Of a stretch of DNA of 64,000 nt, positions 63,938-64,000 are shown piece by piece. The notes under the pieces were generated by a model. It was not told the DNA's origin, ran no database searches, and saw only the letters and a list, made by a program, of their open reading frames with translations. Every line of letters starts with the position of its first letter. Position 1 is the first letter of the stretch. Source of the DNA: JAGVSV01 sp050952845 (GTDB lineage: Bacteria; Bacillota; Clostridia; Christensenellales; Aristaeellaceae); assembly GCA_050952845.1 (NCBI GenBank), contig JBMNLP010000001.1, forward strand, positions 248,001-312,000, written 5' to 3'. Both the position numbers and the translations under genes were made by a program.

Positions 63938-64000
63938 TTGCTGGCAAGATACATCCTCAGGCGGCTGCTGCAGTTTATACCGCTGCTGGTTGCCATCAGC
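63938..64000 (+). CDS. DppB/OppB-type ABC transporter permease, N-terminus only
   Basis: The frame begins with TTG at 63938, preceded by GCAGGTGA, and reads LARYILRRLLQFIPLLVAIS to the window edge. The pattern ARYxLRRLLQ-x-IPLL is the typical first helix of dipeptide/oligopeptide permease B subunits. The rest lies outside the window. Together with the preceding binding protein it indicates an Opp/Dpp-type importer. Confidence 0.75.
   Translation, partial: MLARYILRRLLQFIPLLVAIS

Overview
The window looks like a chromosomal piece from an uncultured anaerobic Firmicute of class Clostridia. The 16S sequence, the Bacillus-type DnaD plus DnaC/DnaI-like replication genes, the SigB-type sigma/anti-sigma pair, the LplB/LplC-type sugar transporters and the strong Shine-Dalgarno sequences all fit. 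A Christensenellales-like lineage is my guess from the 16S text and was not tested by any search. Housekeeping genes are GC-rich (dxs, speE, pyk, fusA-like, dnaE, mnmE, rRNA). They alternate with visibly AT-richer accessory blocks.

Layout: 1-1.8 kb holds a cut-off gene end, an imperfect inverted-repeat element, a decayed DUF4143 ATPase and an AbrB/PIN toxin-antitoxin pair. 1.8-6.5 kb holds dxs-tlyA, a secreted protein with a structured 5' leader, and a hypothetical gene. 6.7-17.4 kb is a minus-strand sugar locus: two permeases, a binding lipoprotein, an (alpha/alpha)6-type glycosidase, a mannose-6-phosphate-isomerase-like enzyme, a Gfo/Idh/MocA oxidoreductase and a LacI regulator. 17.8-23.4 kb looks like a decayed mobile element. 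It has five arrays of 9-bp iterons in two opposed orientations around an AT-rich core, a frameshifted primase-helicase fusion, a Fic protein, a Panacea (DUF4065) antitoxin coupled to a small putative toxin, and a YjcQ stub. 23.5-27.4 kb is a polyamine block (Orn/Lys/Arg decarboxylase, spermidine synthase) followed by pyruvate kinase.

27.7-41.8 kb is a second minus-strand sugar locus: AraC-type membrane sensor, binding protein, two permeases, GH27 alpha-galactosidase, transaldolase-family enzyme, zinc dehydrogenase, SDR, SMP-30 lactonase and an isomerase. An almost identical second GH27 gene lies 7.88 kb away in direct orientation and carries a remnant of the neighbouring permease 3' end. 42-44.5 kb is an SLH-containing M13 metallopeptidase and 44.6-46.7 kb an EF-G-like GTPase. 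46.8-55.1 kb is a replication cluster on the minus strand: dnaE, a degenerate RsbW-like protein, a sigma factor and a second TlyA paralogue are joined by 4-base overlaps or a 1-base gap, followed by dnaD and a dnaC-like loader. mnmE diverges from it.

56.5-61.5 kb is an rRNA operon: promoter, 16S, tRNA-Ala, tRNA-Ile, and a 23S gene with a helix-45 intervening sequence. The 23S text stops near E. coli position 2560 and is followed directly by an unrelated oligopeptide (Opp/Dpp) transporter locus that runs off the window. This is either a real rearrangement or an assembly join. No CRISPR array and no intact insertion sequence were seen.
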